This document shows positions 27,690 through 37,400 of a stretch of DNA of 64,000 bases, piece after piece (within the stretch, counting starts at the first letter, position 1; every line of letters starts with the position of its first letter). The notes below the pieces were generated by a model. It was not told the origin of the DNA. It did no database searches and saw only the letters and a list, made by a program, of their open reading frames with translations. The translations under genes were made by a program, and so were the position numbers. The stretch spans positions 1,718,001 to 1,782,000 of the forward strand of contig NZ_JAIZBH010000001.1 in assembly GCF_022267375.1 (NCBI RefSeq). The letters run 5' to 3'. The DNA comes from Leptospira sanjuanensis (GTDB lineage Bacteria > Spirochaetota > Leptospiria > Leptospirales > Leptospiraceae).

Positions 27690-28409
27690 TTAGTGCAGAG
27701 GTTTGATATCGCTCGATTCCGCAACGGGACCGCCGCAGAGAACGACCTTATTTTCGATTCTACAGTGTTTTCGGGAATGATCGAAAGCCGAATATAAGAT
27801 CCCCTCGGAAGAATTCTTTTCGTCCTGAAATTCTCCCTCATAGATGCTCGTATCGGGGAAGCGCACCTTGCCCGGACCGATCATCTTTCCCGCTTGGAAA
27901 TTGCCCTCCAACATCGCTCCGTTTTTAAAGATATAAGTGCCTTTTCCGTCCTTCACGTCGTCCTTGAACGTCCCGTCAAAACGGTCTCCGTTTTTATATT
28001 TGATTCTTCCCGAACCGTTTCTTAGATCGTTTGTGAACGAACCGCGGTATTCGTCGTCGTTGTCGTAGACGTAGGTTCCGGTTCCGTTCGTACAATCCCC
28101 TTGGATGCAACCTCTTGTGGGAGAAGGCGGTTCGTTTTCGGGAGTTACGGATCGGTTGGATGCAGAAGAGGGTTGGTCTTCTTCGCTCGGTCTTTCGTCC
28201 TCGTAGTATGCGGAACGTCCTGCGCCGCTTGCCGATTCGTTAGGCGCCATCTTTTTGTCCCCGTAAGAACAATGTACGGTGGTGATAAGGAACATAACTC
28301 CCAAACAGAGAGTTTTAGAGTCAAAGTTCCCTACGGAGAAGGATTGCAAAGATCTCAAGAGAATCATATTTTTTGAATACGAAATAAAACCGTTTTCACT
28401 TACACTCAT
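27690..28409 (-). CDS. MORN-repeat lipoprotein
   Basis: A 239-aa exported protein. The signal peptide ends in LITTVHC, a possible lipobox. An acidic, Pro/Ser-rich spacer (~55-100) leads to four to five MORN repeats, e.g. [45 protein letters not shown] and [19 protein letters not shown] repeats form beta-hairpin rods that bind proteins or lipids. The C-terminal ~35 residues hold two Cys that may pair. A start at 28367 is also possible; neither has a clear ribosome binding site. Confidence 0.8.
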   Translation of the reverse strand: MSVSENGFISYSKNMILLRSLQSFSVGNFDSKTLCLGVMFLITTVHCSYGDKKMAPNESASGAGRSAYYEDERPSEEDQPSSASNRSVTPENEPPSPTRGCIQGDCTNGTGTYVYDNDDEYRGSFTNDLRNGSGRIKYKNGDRFDGTFKDDVKDGKGTYIFKNGAMLEGNFQAGKMIGPGKVRFPDTSIYEGEFQDEKNSSEGILYSAFDHSRKHCRIENKVVLCGGPVAESSDIKPLH

Positions 28410-28454
28410 AGGTCAAAATTTTATTTATCGCGGCGGAATCTGTCAAACTCTATT

Positions 28455-30164
28455 CTATTTTAGGAGCTCGGAGACGGGCATAGCCTGCTGATTGATAAAC
28501 GAAGGAAGTTTTGCACGGATTCGTTGGTATAAGAAAAGATAAAAACGTCGCATAAGCGGATGAAACAAAATCCGATCCAGAAGTCTTGTGTTCTTTCTCT
28601 TTCGGACGAACATCTTTAGCAACGCTTCGGACATAAGTCCCGGGATTCTTTTTCGAGGGAGAATCCGAAACCGATAGGCATCGGGATAATTTTCGGAATA
28701 TAATTTCCACAGATGAATCGTTTCTTCCAAAAGATATTGTTCCCGTTCCGGATCGGGAAGATAAATCAGCTCTCTGCAAAAGGCGAATAACTGAAAGGTC
28801 TCGTAGTGAAACCGAAAATCGTAGGGAAGTCCGATTCGTTTCGCGATTCTTCCCATCTCTTTGAGGCTTTCGATCGCCCCGTATCCCTTCCGGACCGATT
28901 CCTCCGGGTTCTTGCAAAAAGCGGAATATAGAATTCGGAAATGATCGCTGACCGTTACCCGATCCCAAGTTATGTGCAGCAGCGGAGGAATCCGAACCCG
29001 ATGGATATAAAGCGGAAGCGGGCTGAATTCGGGATCGTACAAAAGGTTCAGGATCACCGTATCGGAAAGACGCAGAAACCGAACGAACTCTTTGAGATTC
29101 TTTTTTCCGTAGAACTTACGGAGACTTTTTTTCACTCCCCAATTTTTGCGGAAAAGACCCGCGCAGACGAACGTGTTGAGTTCGTTCCAATAAGAAGTAT
29201 TCTTTAAAAACGTAATATTCCGAAACGAGGACCATCCTCCCGTTTGACACCAAACGCTGAAGCCGACGAGGTTCTTGGCTTTTTCGAGTTCTTTTTTGTA
29301 GGAAAGATATTGCCATCCGACAAAGGAAGGAACTTCGCCGAAACCTTCGTACTCGCGCCGCGCTTGAAATTCTACGAGTTTGGGAAGCGAATCCTCGAAA
29401 AAGAGGGAATTGATCGAAAGATAACGGAAAAAATCGCCTTCTCCGTATTTCATAGATACGATCAGATTTTCCGCGGGAATTCCGTCGAATACCGTTTTAT
29501 AGGTCACCGGATTCCAGATCAGATCCCCGATCGGATACGCTCCGATCGTCCAGGTTCTAAATATTAGAGTTTTAGAATGTTTTTTGAAGATCGGAAGAAT
29601 TATTCTCAATAACCGGTTCGCGTCCTCGGGGGTTTTGAGCAAAAGTCTGCTTTTAAAATCCCCATCCACGTCGACTCCGTCCGATTCTCCGATCCTCAAT
29701 ACGATTCCGTCCACGGTTTCGAACTCGGAAAAGAGACGTTCCAGACAGGAAACAAAAAGTTCCGCGACGGAATCGAATTCTCCCTTGGTTTGATCTTCGA
29801 GATATGAATTGAAAAACAAAAAGTCGCTCGTGAGAAAAACCTTCAGGCCGTTCTTCTTTGCGGTTCGAAAAAGTTTTTGATAGGATTTTTGATAAGATCG
29901 GATTTTATTTCGAAGAAGTTCGGGATAAAAGGGAAAGTCCGCGAGGTAGGAAAGTTCGTCGATCGTGATCGCGTTGTAGCCGAAGGAGCGCACGCGTTTC
30001 ACATACGAATCGAAATTCTCCCGTATCTTTTTATGAGTTTTCTTTTTGAATTTCCGATTCTTTTCAAGAAGCGCAATCGGAGCCTTGGACCAATTCTGGG
30101 ATTTTCCCGGAGCCTTTACGAAAAACGGAGCGCTCGAATCGATAAGGGCTAAATCCAATTTCAT
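28455..30164 (-). CDS. Predicted TIM-barrel glycoside hydrolase-like protein
   Basis: A 569-aa soluble protein without signal peptide. The N-terminal half reads like a TIM barrel of the alpha-glucuronidase type: YNAITIDELSYLADFPFYP, KNGLKVFLTSDFLFFNS, VDGIVLRIGESDG with an acidic pair, and LIFRTWTIGAYPIGDL. The C-terminal half is helical. Acidic residues in GIVLRIGESDG and FDGIPAENLIVSMKYGEGDF are candidates for catalysis. Substrate unknown, and the match is a resemblance, not a firm family. Its start lies four bases after the stop of the DMT transporter, so the two form an operon. Confidence 0.55.
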   Translation of the reverse strand: MKLDLALIDSSAPFFVKAPGKSQNWSKAPIALLEKNRKFKKKTHKKIRENFDSYVKRVRSFGYNAITIDELSYLADFPFYPELLRNKIRSYQKSYQKLFRTAKKNGLKVFLTSDFLFFNSYLEDQTKGEFDSVAELFVSCLERLFSEFETVDGIVLRIGESDGVDVDGDFKSRLLLKTPEDANRLLRIILPIFKKHSKTLIFRTWTIGAYPIGDLIWNPVTYKTVFDGIPAENLIVSMKYGEGDFFRYLSINSLFFEDSLPKLVEFQARREYEGFGEVPSFVGWQYLSYKKELEKAKNLVGFSVWCQTGGWSSFRNITFLKNTSYWNELNTFVCAGLFRKNWGVKKSLRKFYGKKNLKEFVRFLRLSDTVILNLLYDPEFSPLPLYIHRVRIPPLLHITWDRVTVSDHFRILYSAFCKNPEESVRKGYGAIESLKEMGRIAKRIGLPYDFRFHYETFQLFAFCRELIYLPDPEREQYLLEETIHLWKLYSENYPDAYRFRILPRKRIPGLMSEALLKMFVRKRKNTRLLDRILFHPLMRRFYLFLYQRIRAKLPSFINQQAMPVSELLK

Positions 30165-30167
30165 ACG

Positions 30168-31049
30168 TTATTCTTCCTTTCCGAAACGAATCGTCTCCAA
30201 GGTTCCCGCGACGAGGATCAAGGCTCCGCCGATCATCTCTCGATAACCGGGAATATCTCCCAAGAGAAGCCACGCGAGAAGGATCGAATAGACCGGTTGA
30301 ATGCTGGAAAGAATTCCCGCCGTTTTGAGTTTGAGCTGAAACATCGATTTAACGTAAAGCGTATGAGCGAACGCGGTAAAAAAACTTCCGAGTAAAAAGA
30401 TCAGACCGAGGGATCGTAACGAAGTGGGAATCGTTTCGAAATAACAAACCGGAGCCAAAACGAAAACCGCGGCAAAGGATTGAAGACACATCACCTGTGC
30501 GCTTCCGTGATGCGATAAAAACTTTTTTGTCAATAAATTGCGGAACGAAAACGAAAGCGCGGATATAAGACCGGCGATGATTCCCCAGTGAAGATCGTTT
30601 CCGGATTTGAGTTCGGGGATGAGAATTCCGACTCCTAGTAAAACCAAAAGAGCAAGAAGAACGTCTCTGCCTTTCGGTTTTACGGGATAATAAAGAGGTT
30701 CGATAAAAACGGTGATGACCGGATGTGTAAAGAGCGTAAGAACCGCGATCGCGGGAGAAGCGAGCCTTGCGGAAGCGAAGAATAGAACCCAGTGAATCGC
30801 AAGAAGGATTCCTCCACCCAAGGCCGCTTTGTTTTCGATCGCGCTCGGAAAAAAAAGGGGTTTGTCCCTCCATTTTAAAAAGAGATACAAACCGGCGCTT
30901 GCGAACACGGTTCTTCCGAAGGTGATCATCCAAACGCTTTCGTCGATGAGTTTGGCAAAAAGAATATTTCCGCTGATGAGGATCATCGCGAACTGGAATT
31001 CAAGGAATATCTTGGTTTTCGAATCGGAGGACATGAGGCTTCTCTCCAA
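30168..31049 (-). CDS. DMT superfamily (EamA) transporter
   Basis: A 293-aa inner membrane protein with ten predicted helices in two EamA halves (~5-140 and ~150-285). The second half holds GLISALSFSFRNLLTKKFL and the conserved ILSSIQPVYSILLAWLLLGDIPGYREMIGGALIL, a standard EamA ending. Such proteins export amino acids, sugars or nucleotide-sugar precursors; the cargo cannot be told. MSSDS five codons downstream is an alternative start. It is first in an operon with the TIM-barrel protein. Confidence 0.88.
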   Translation of the reverse strand: MERSLMSSDSKTKIFLEFQFAMILISGNILFAKLIDESVWMITFGRTVFASAGLYLFLKWRDKPLFFPSAIENKAALGGGILLAIHWVLFFASARLASPAIAVLTLFTHPVITVFIEPLYYPVKPKGRDVLLALLVLLGVGILIPELKSGNDLHWGIIAGLISALSFSFRNLLTKKFLSHHGSAQVMCLQSFAAVFVLAPVCYFETIPTSLRSLGLIFLLGSFFTAFAHTLYVKSMFQLKLKTAGILSSIQPVYSILLAWLLLGDIPGYREMIGGALILVAGTLETIRFGKEE

Positions 31050-31188
31050 CCAAAAGACGATAAACCCCGTTCTTGGAAAACAAAATCGGATTTTTTACGA
31101 GGAGCAAAACTCGAAAAAGGGAAACTCCGCGGATTGGAACAAAACCGTCCCGAACTCTTTTGAAAGGAATTTTTTACGAAACTGTAAA

Positions 31189-31229
31189 CTGTCTTCTCTT
31201 CTTCGAAATGAAAAAGAAAGAGAAGACAG
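31189..31229 (-). terminator. Hairpin after the desaturase gene
   Basis: CTGTCTTCTCTT (31189-31200) pairs with AAGAGAAGACAG (31218-31229), a 12-bp perfect stem with a 17-base loop, 12 bp past the desaturase stop on the minus strand. The following minus-strand sequence (TTTACAGTTTCG) is only moderately T-rich. Confidence 0.55.
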
Positions 31230-31240
31230 CCTCAAAAAAA

Positions 31241-32323
31241 TCAGGCGACTTGCGACTCGGCCGGGTTGTAGCGGTTGGCGCGCAACATACTTTCAAAATC
31301 GTTAAAACGAATTCCGTATCGTTTCATCGCGGGATGAACGAAGGGCGCCACCATCTGACGGATATAAAACGGTTGATTGACGACGAAGTGATGGATTCCG
31401 TGCGTGCTTCCGAAGTTGAAACAGAAAAGATGAAGAGGCGCAAGCAACCAAGAGTTCAACACCTGCGTTTGTTCGTGAATTCCTTTCACGTCTCCGTAGT
31501 AGTGCATGTTGGACGAAACGATCTGGATGCTCGATTGACGGATCCAATTCGGAATTAGATACACGACCGCGGCCGTGTTTAAAAACGCACGTACCGATTC
31601 CGGAAGTTCGGAAAAAGTGAGTTCGATCGGAGAACCAAGAAACAGATTTCCGTAATGGAACAGATTCAGCCCGAGAAAGTTGTACCAAAGAGTGTAATAG
31701 ACTACGAGCCAAGGCCAGCTTTCGCGAACGATTTCGTTTCGTTTGAACTTCGGCGCGTCTTTGACGAGCTTTCTAAAATTAAGAATGGCGGAAACGTTTC
31801 CGTCGATCATCGCAAAGAAGCGAACGATTCCGGCCTTCATCCCGTTGCCGATCAGTCTTTCTTCTATATCGTCCTTATGACCGGAAACTTTGTGATGCAG
31901 AGTGTGAATCATTCTGCGGTACCAAGGACTGACCGTGTTTCCCCGGAAAATCCAGACGGTCCAAAAAAGAAGATCCTGCATTCTTTCGTTGTCTTTGAAA
32001 TACAGATTGTGGATCGTATCGTGTTCGATCTCGTGCAAAAGGGAAGCGAAGATCGCGTTCGCAACGATTGCAAGCCACGCAGGGATTACGTCCGCGATAT
32101 AAAGTCCGGCGGTTGCTATCATCATCGCGGCCGAACAGAACGTGATCGTCGCGCCTAAAAAGTTCTGATGATTTAAGACGGAAAACTTTTTACGAAGATT
32201 GCGTTCTCTAAATCGGATCCAACGCATGATCTTTACGTTTCGCTCTCGTGTTGCGAGGGTTTGCCATTTTTTGGGTTTTCTTTCGGGAAGAATTTCGTTT
32301 TTCGCCAATGTCAGAGTGCTCAT
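31241..32323 (-). CDS. Membrane fatty acid desaturase family protein
   Basis: A 360-aa di-iron membrane enzyme that probably introduces a double bond or hydroxyl group in a lipid acyl chain. The three His boxes are HEIEHD, HTLHH and HGIHHF, each near the membrane face, with hydrophobic pairs of helices between. Further His residues lie in NMHYYGDVKGIHE. It has no fused cytochrome b5 or ferredoxin domain. The gene lies 67 bp downstream of the membrane AraC regulator on the same strand, which may control it. Confidence 0.88.
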   Translation of the reverse strand: MSTLTLAKNEILPERKPKKWQTLATRERNVKIMRWIRFRERNLRKKFSVLNHQNFLGATITFCSAAMMIATAGLYIADVIPAWLAIVANAIFASLLHEIEHDTIHNLYFKDNERMQDLLFWTVWIFRGNTVSPWYRRMIHTLHHKVSGHKDDIEERLIGNGMKAGIVRFFAMIDGNVSAILNFRKLVKDAPKFKRNEIVRESWPWLVVYYTLWYNFLGLNLFHYGNLFLGSPIELTFSELPESVRAFLNTAAVVYLIPNWIRQSSIQIVSSNMHYYGDVKGIHEQTQVLNSWLLAPLHLFCFNFGSTHGIHHFVVNQPFYIRQMVAPFVHPAMKRYGIRFNDFESMLRANRYNPAESQVA

Positions 32324-32390
32324 TGTGACTCCTTTTCAATTCTTAGGATGACCGAATGATAGGCTCTTTTTCGGATTCGGTCGTCCTATT

Positions 32391-33578
32391 CTATCGATTC
32401 CGACGGTGCGTTTCGACCGAATCGATAAATTGCGCCGCGCTTTGCGATCGATATTCGCTCGGAGTCAAACCGGTATGTTTTTGAAAGACGCGGTTGAACG
32501 AAGACTTGGTCCGAAAGCCGACGGAATACGCGATGTCCAAAATGCTTTTGTCCGGTTCGGCGGTCAAAAGTCGGCAGGCTTCGGAGACTCGGTAGTCGTT
32601 GACAAAGACGGAAAAATTCTTTCCTAATTCTTGGTTTAAGAATTCGGAAACCTGGTGCGTGGAAAGCGCGAGTTCGTCCGCAAGATCCCCGAGTCCGAGA
32701 TCCTCTTCCCGATAGAGAAAATCCTTTTCCATGAGATGAAGCAGATTCTCTCTTAAGATCGCGCGATCGATTCCCACCAAAAGAGAACGCGCGTATTTTT
32801 CCCGCGTGGCTTGTGTGACTTCCTGCAACTTTTGAAAGAAGCCGGGATATCGATGTCCGATCACATAAGCCGCGCACAGAGCGATGCCCATTCCCCCCGA
32901 CGTGAATACGAGAAAGTCCGGCGTTTTGGTAATGAAAAAGAGCGCCCCCAGCGTTAGATGAAACAAAGACATGACCACCAAAAAGGAAAGAATTCTCGCA
33001 GTCGGTTCCGATTTCCAAATCTCCCATCTCCAAAGATCTCGGGAACTTTTGAGAACGAGAAAAACGTAAAAGCCGATTCCGATCACCGCGGGCAAAAGAA
33101 TCCAATCCAACCGGCCGGGAAATACCGCTTCCGTAAACGATCTGCGGATGGTTTCGGAAAGATTCTCCATCCCGAAAAGAACGACAAAGTAAAGAAGAAC
33201 TCCTGACACGGGAAAGACGGAATGAAGCAACAGGTCTTGTATCGAATCGAGGAAGGATTCTCCCGTGCTGGATTTATAAATTCCGTATAAAACAGGGCCG
33301 ACACCGTACAACGCGGGAATATGAAGCAGAATCAACCAGACAAAGGAAGGATCGGAAGAGGAAAGGATCGCGATGGAACTTCCTTGGAGGACGGACATCC
33401 CGAGAAATAAAGCTCCCAGAAGATAATTGAGTCGGTTTTTATTCGGAAGAACGATCTGACCGAAAAACATCAGACAACCCAAAGCCGTACCGAAAAGTCC
33501 GAATCCGTAAAAGAGAGAAATCAACCATTGGGGAAAATAGAAGGAGGAGGGAAAAGGAAGAAGCGCAAGCTCAAACAC
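32391..33578 (-). CDS. Membrane-anchored AraC family regulator
   Basis: A 395-aa protein with about seven hydrophobic helices (~10-245) and a C-terminal AraC-type DNA-binding domain (~285-385). The HTH region reads LGLGDLADELALSTHQVSEFLNQELGKNFSVFVNDYRVSEA and SILDIAYSVGFRTKSSFNRVFQKHTGLTPSEYR, the latter the most conserved AraC signature. The membrane part resembles 7TM-type sensors. Such one-component membrane regulators must act on DNA while anchored. The immediate downstream gene is the desaturase. Confidence 0.88.
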   Translation of the reverse strand: MFELALLPFPSSFYFPQWLISLFYGFGLFGTALGCLMFFGQIVLPNKNRLNYLLGALFLGMSVLQGSSIAILSSSDPSFVWLILLHIPALYGVGPVLYGIYKSSTGESFLDSIQDLLLHSVFPVSGVLLYFVVLFGMENLSETIRRSFTEAVFPGRLDWILLPAVIGIGFYVFLVLKSSRDLWRWEIWKSEPTARILSFLVVMSLFHLTLGALFFITKTPDFLVFTSGGMGIALCAAYVIGHRYPGFFQKLQEVTQATREKYARSLLVGIDRAILRENLLHLMEKDFLYREEDLGLGDLADELALSTHQVSEFLNQELGKNFSVFVNDYRVSEACRLLTAEPDKSILDIAYSVGFRTKSSFNRVFQKHTGLTPSEYRSQSAAQFIDSVETHRRNR

Positions 33579-33612
33579 AATAGCGAACGCTACAGAGTCG
33601 AAGAAGTTCTGT

Positions 33613-33644
33613 CAAGGGAGAAAAGCGGATGCCTTTCTCCCTTG
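33613..33644 (-). terminator. Hairpin after the RRM gene
   Basis: CAAGGGAGAAA (33613-33623) and TTTCTCCCTTG (33634-33644) form an 11-bp stem with a ten-base loop, starting eight bases past the RRM gene stop. No strong T-run follows on the minus strand, so termination may be partial with read-through into the AraC gene. Confidence 0.55.
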
Positions 33645-33651
33645 TCAAAGA

Positions 33652-33927
33652 TCAATATCTGGATCTGGATTTTTCCGGGAAAGGTTTTTTAGGAAGCGCT
33701 TCGTTGACTTTGATTTCTCTTCCACGGATTTGTGTTCCGTTTAAGCCGTCAATTGCAGCGGTTCCTTCGTCTTTGTTCGCCATTTCCACAAATGCTAATC
33801 CCCGGGATTTGCCGGAAAGTTTATCGGTGATGATGCGTACAGAGGTTACTTCTCCAAAAGACTCGAAAGCTTTACGGAGATCGTCTTCGGTTGCCTGATA
33901 GGCGAGGTTGCCTATATAAATGTTCAT
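33652..33927 (-). CDS. RNA-binding protein with one RRM domain
   Basis: A 91-aa single-domain RNA-binding protein. RNP2 is IYIGNL at the N-terminus and RNP1 is RGLAFVEM (~42-49), with the strand order of a standard RRM and a basic tail (PKKPFPEKSRSRY). In bacteria such small RRM proteins act as RNA chaperones, often in cold or stress. AAGGA precedes the ATG. The leader has a 7-bp hairpin (33956-33962 with 33971-33977), about 30 bp upstream of the start, which might tune translation. Confidence 0.92.
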   Translation of the reverse strand: MNIYIGNLAYQATEDDLRKAFESFGEVTSVRIITDKLSGKSRGLAFVEMANKDEGTAAIDGLNGTQIRGREIKVNEALPKKPFPEKSRSRY

Positions 33928-34485
33928 GAGAAAGGGTCCTTACAAAAAATTACTGGCTTCTAAAACCGAATAGAAGCTAAGGCGAGACCAATCCATCATC
34001 GGTGTATGGGAGAGAGAAAGGACCTTTCCTGGTTGCTCTATTGTTCAAAAGTTCTCAACTGACCCGGGAAAAGGCAGCTAAAGATTCCAGTCGCGCTTAG
34101 GGTATTCATAGTCAAAAAATTGTCAAGAAAAACTCATATTTTGCGAAATCACTCTTAGAAAAACCGAATCGAGATACGATTTTTGCGTAGTAACGTGGCA
34201 AAATTGTTCTATGTCTCTTGTATACGTGAGTAAAAGCTCTCTTTTGAAATATAAGGATTCTTTGATCTTTCAAAACGAATGCCGATTTATCATTCGAATT
34301 CTTTGGAAAACAAAGAAATCGCCTGCGAAATTTTAAATATCAATTGATATATTTAAAATTTAGAAAAACCTCTTTCTTCTTTTTTGAATTTTTTTACCGA
34401 TTCAGACGGAATATAAGCCCGAAATAAGGGAACTATATCTGTTGGCCTTATTCTTTCCTTTCGGATTTGAAATGGAGAATTGGAA
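33928..34485. other. Long divergent intergenic region
   Basis: About 558 AT-rich bases between the RRM gene and the first giant lipoprotein. I see the leader hairpin of the RRM gene (33956-33977) and an AT-only inverted repeat near the right end (34328-34361), but no gene. Promoters for both neighbours should lie here. Confidence 0.5.
34328..34361. repeat. AT-rich perfect inverted repeat
   Basis: AAATTTTAAATAT (34328-34340) and ATATTTAAAATTT (34349-34361) are perfect reverse complements of 13 bp with an eight-base loop. It sits 125 bp before the giant lipoprotein start and could be an operator or an AT-rich structured promoter region. Confidence 0.6.
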
Positions 34486-37400
34486 ATGAAAGGCTTCGTT
34501 TGGAAATGGATGACGGTTTTAGCGATCGGGTTCGAACTTCTTTCCTGCAAACCGGATGAGAAAAAATTCGACGCTCTTACGTTCTATGATAATATCACGA
34601 GCGACGGCGGGCTGCGTTTGTTCAATCTGTTGGACGACTATCCTTCCTTGAAGGCGGGATTTCAAAGTCTCCAACCGGAACAGTTCAACCTCCGTTTGGA
34701 CAGTTCGATGCGCAAACCCTCGCGCAAGGACATCACCGGTTTCTTGCGGGTATCTTCGGACATGTTCTTAAAACCCGAGGCTCGGGTCCGCGAATCCCTT
34801 CTCAAAGCGAACACACTCATTCATCGTTTGAAAGAAGCTCCTTCCGGCGCTTTCGAAGGAGTTCTTCCTTGGCTGGAACGAATCCGAAAATATCCGGGAA
34901 AGGTGGTTCGGAATCTTTCGCCGATCAGCCAAGCCGCGCTCATCTATCTCTACAAAACATACAACGCTTCGGAAACGGAAATCAAATACAGAGAGTTAGC
35001 AAACGCCCTGAAAGATCCGGATATGATCGAGTTGTTTCAAGATTTGGAAACCGTTCTTCATAAGTCTTTGGTTTTAAATGCGAACGCTAGATCCGGAGTG
35101 GAATCCATTCTCAAAGGAATGATCGATCCAACTTTGAGCGGGGACAGAGTTCTCAAAACACAGATGATCAATCTCATCGCCGAAGTGGGAAACTCGTTTC
35201 AGCAAAGAGCGGGTTTCAGCGATTTCAAATCCTCCGATACGGCTCTTAAGGATCTCATCGTTAATTTAGAAAAGTATTATACACCCGGAGGAAGCGTTCA
35301 CGATTCTTCCGGAATCGACGATTACCGGGACGCGAACTATCCTTCCGATTTTTCCGTCGTGATGACGGAAGCGTTTCGATATCTTCGGCCCATGCTCGGA
35401 GCCGGAGGAGCCTATACGAAAAATCCAAACGTGTTTTTAGGGAAGGAACTGAGTAAAAACCTTTTTAACCTGGGCTTTCCCACGGAAGCGGAGAATGTCG
35501 ATTTTTCTCTGAGAGAATTGATCCGTCTGGATTATCTGGGAAGAGACCGCGCGTATGGAGGATTCGAATACAAAATCTCGGCGCTGGAACAGTTGATGTT
35601 TCTCCTAACGCTTGCGGATACGTACGGCTTTCGCTGGGAGAACCCAAGCGATAGCACGATCATGAGTTTGGAACCGAACGGTTCGGTGAACGGCGGCCCG
35701 ATGACCGACGGAGTTTTGACCGTAGGCGACAGCATCTATGCGCTCGGCTCCGCGATGACCGGAAACTTAGGAGTCAAAGCTTTCTTAAACCAGAGCGCGA
35801 ACGACGGAGCCGTCTATCGGAACGGAGACGCGACAACTCCGATTCCGTTTACGATGGGAATCAACACTCCTACCTTGGCTCTTCTCGAATCTCCCGATCC
35901 GTCCGTGGTTCCCGCCGCGAACGATCCCGTGTTTACCAAAACGATACCGTTTATGATGAAGCTCATCGTGAACGTAGTTCTTTCCGGCGGCGGTCCTTAC
36001 TACAATAAGAACCGAAGAGACGAAGCGGGAAATATTTACACGATCGACGGTAAACCGTACATCGATTCCAACGGAAACGATCTCATCTATAAATCTTCCT
36101 GGTCCAGTTCCGATTATCGAATCAAGGTTTCGGACACGGGAAGCGGAACTTGCACCGCGGGAAGTCTTTGTCGCTGGGTGGGACCGGGTGGAAGAGAGTC
36201 TAACGCGAGTTATCTGAACAATCAATTTACGCAGGTCGCGTCCGGCGTGAACGCAAGCGGAACGAAAGGATGGAGCATTCCGATTTGGGAAATCGCGAAA
36301 ACTTCCAGCGAGCGCGCTCTGGAAACGGACGAAGAAGTTCTTTATAAGAATTTTCAGTGGCTTCTTTCCGAAAAAAGAATGGTCGCGGTGATTCCTTTGC
36401 GCGCTTCTCTCGGACCGGGAGTTCCTTATAAGATGGCCGCGTTTGTTACCGTGATCGCGAACGGACTCAAAGGATTGATGGGAGCCAAACCTCAGTTTCA
36501 AGACGGAAGCGGCTGTGCGAGTAAACAAAACGGAAAGTGGAACGTTCTCGGTTCGTTGTGGAAACCGGGCTGCGCTACTTCAACGCAGCCGAACTTTCGC
36601 GTTGCGGGGACGCAGGTGTTGGAGGAGAATTTTTCCTCTCTTCCGGGAGACAGTATGTTCTTTCTCGAAGCCTGGGATTACGGAACGAGCGGAACGAGTT
36701 CGATCACGTTCAACAGTCTCGGAGATTCCAACGTTTACAATATCTTTTATCCGCCGAGTTCCCAATACGGGGTTCTGCCTCCGGTATTCGCATTCAATTT
36801 TCCTGTTATGGAACGCCTTTCGTTTTTAACGGCGGATGCGGTATCGCCTTCTCAAGTGAATGCTTACTGGGACAAACGAAACAAACTTCTTCCCTTGATC
36901 GTATCCCTTGCAAAAACTCTAACGGATCAATCCGATTCGGCGAACAATAAGAATCCGTTTCAACTTTTGACCGGACTCAGCGCTGCGTTGACGCGACCGC
37001 TCTTGACACAAACCACCGATCTCGAAACGAATTCGGGAGGAAGAACGATCACGGTCGTTAAGACCGCGCTTCCCAACGGAAAATTCAGGAACCGTTTTGC
37101 GGGACCGGAAGAATATCTCTTTCGTCAAAGCGATCCGATCACGGAAGAACCCATTCGCAGTCCTTTGTCCGTGTTGATCGAAAAGGAAAGGGGATTTCAA
37201 GACGGACTTTTGAACCTTGTGTCCAAGACAAAACTTTTGACTCATCTGGTTCACATGCTTGCGGAAATGGGAAGACCGAGCCGCCAACCGGGGGCGGATC
37301 TTTTCTTTGCGGGTCTTGCTTCCGTTGCGGGTGAAATCAAACTTACATCGGAAACTCCGACCTCCGTTCAGTTCAACCTGCAGACGTATTTGGAAAAACT

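Noticed and set aside
32386..33105. 239-codon minus-strand frame
   Set aside because: Out-of-frame shadow of the membrane AraC gene, rich in Arg/Ser as expected for an off-frame reading.
34194..34210. TGGCAAAATTGTTC, resembling a sigma54 promoter
   Set aside because: The -12 element lacks the essential GC at the correct spacing.
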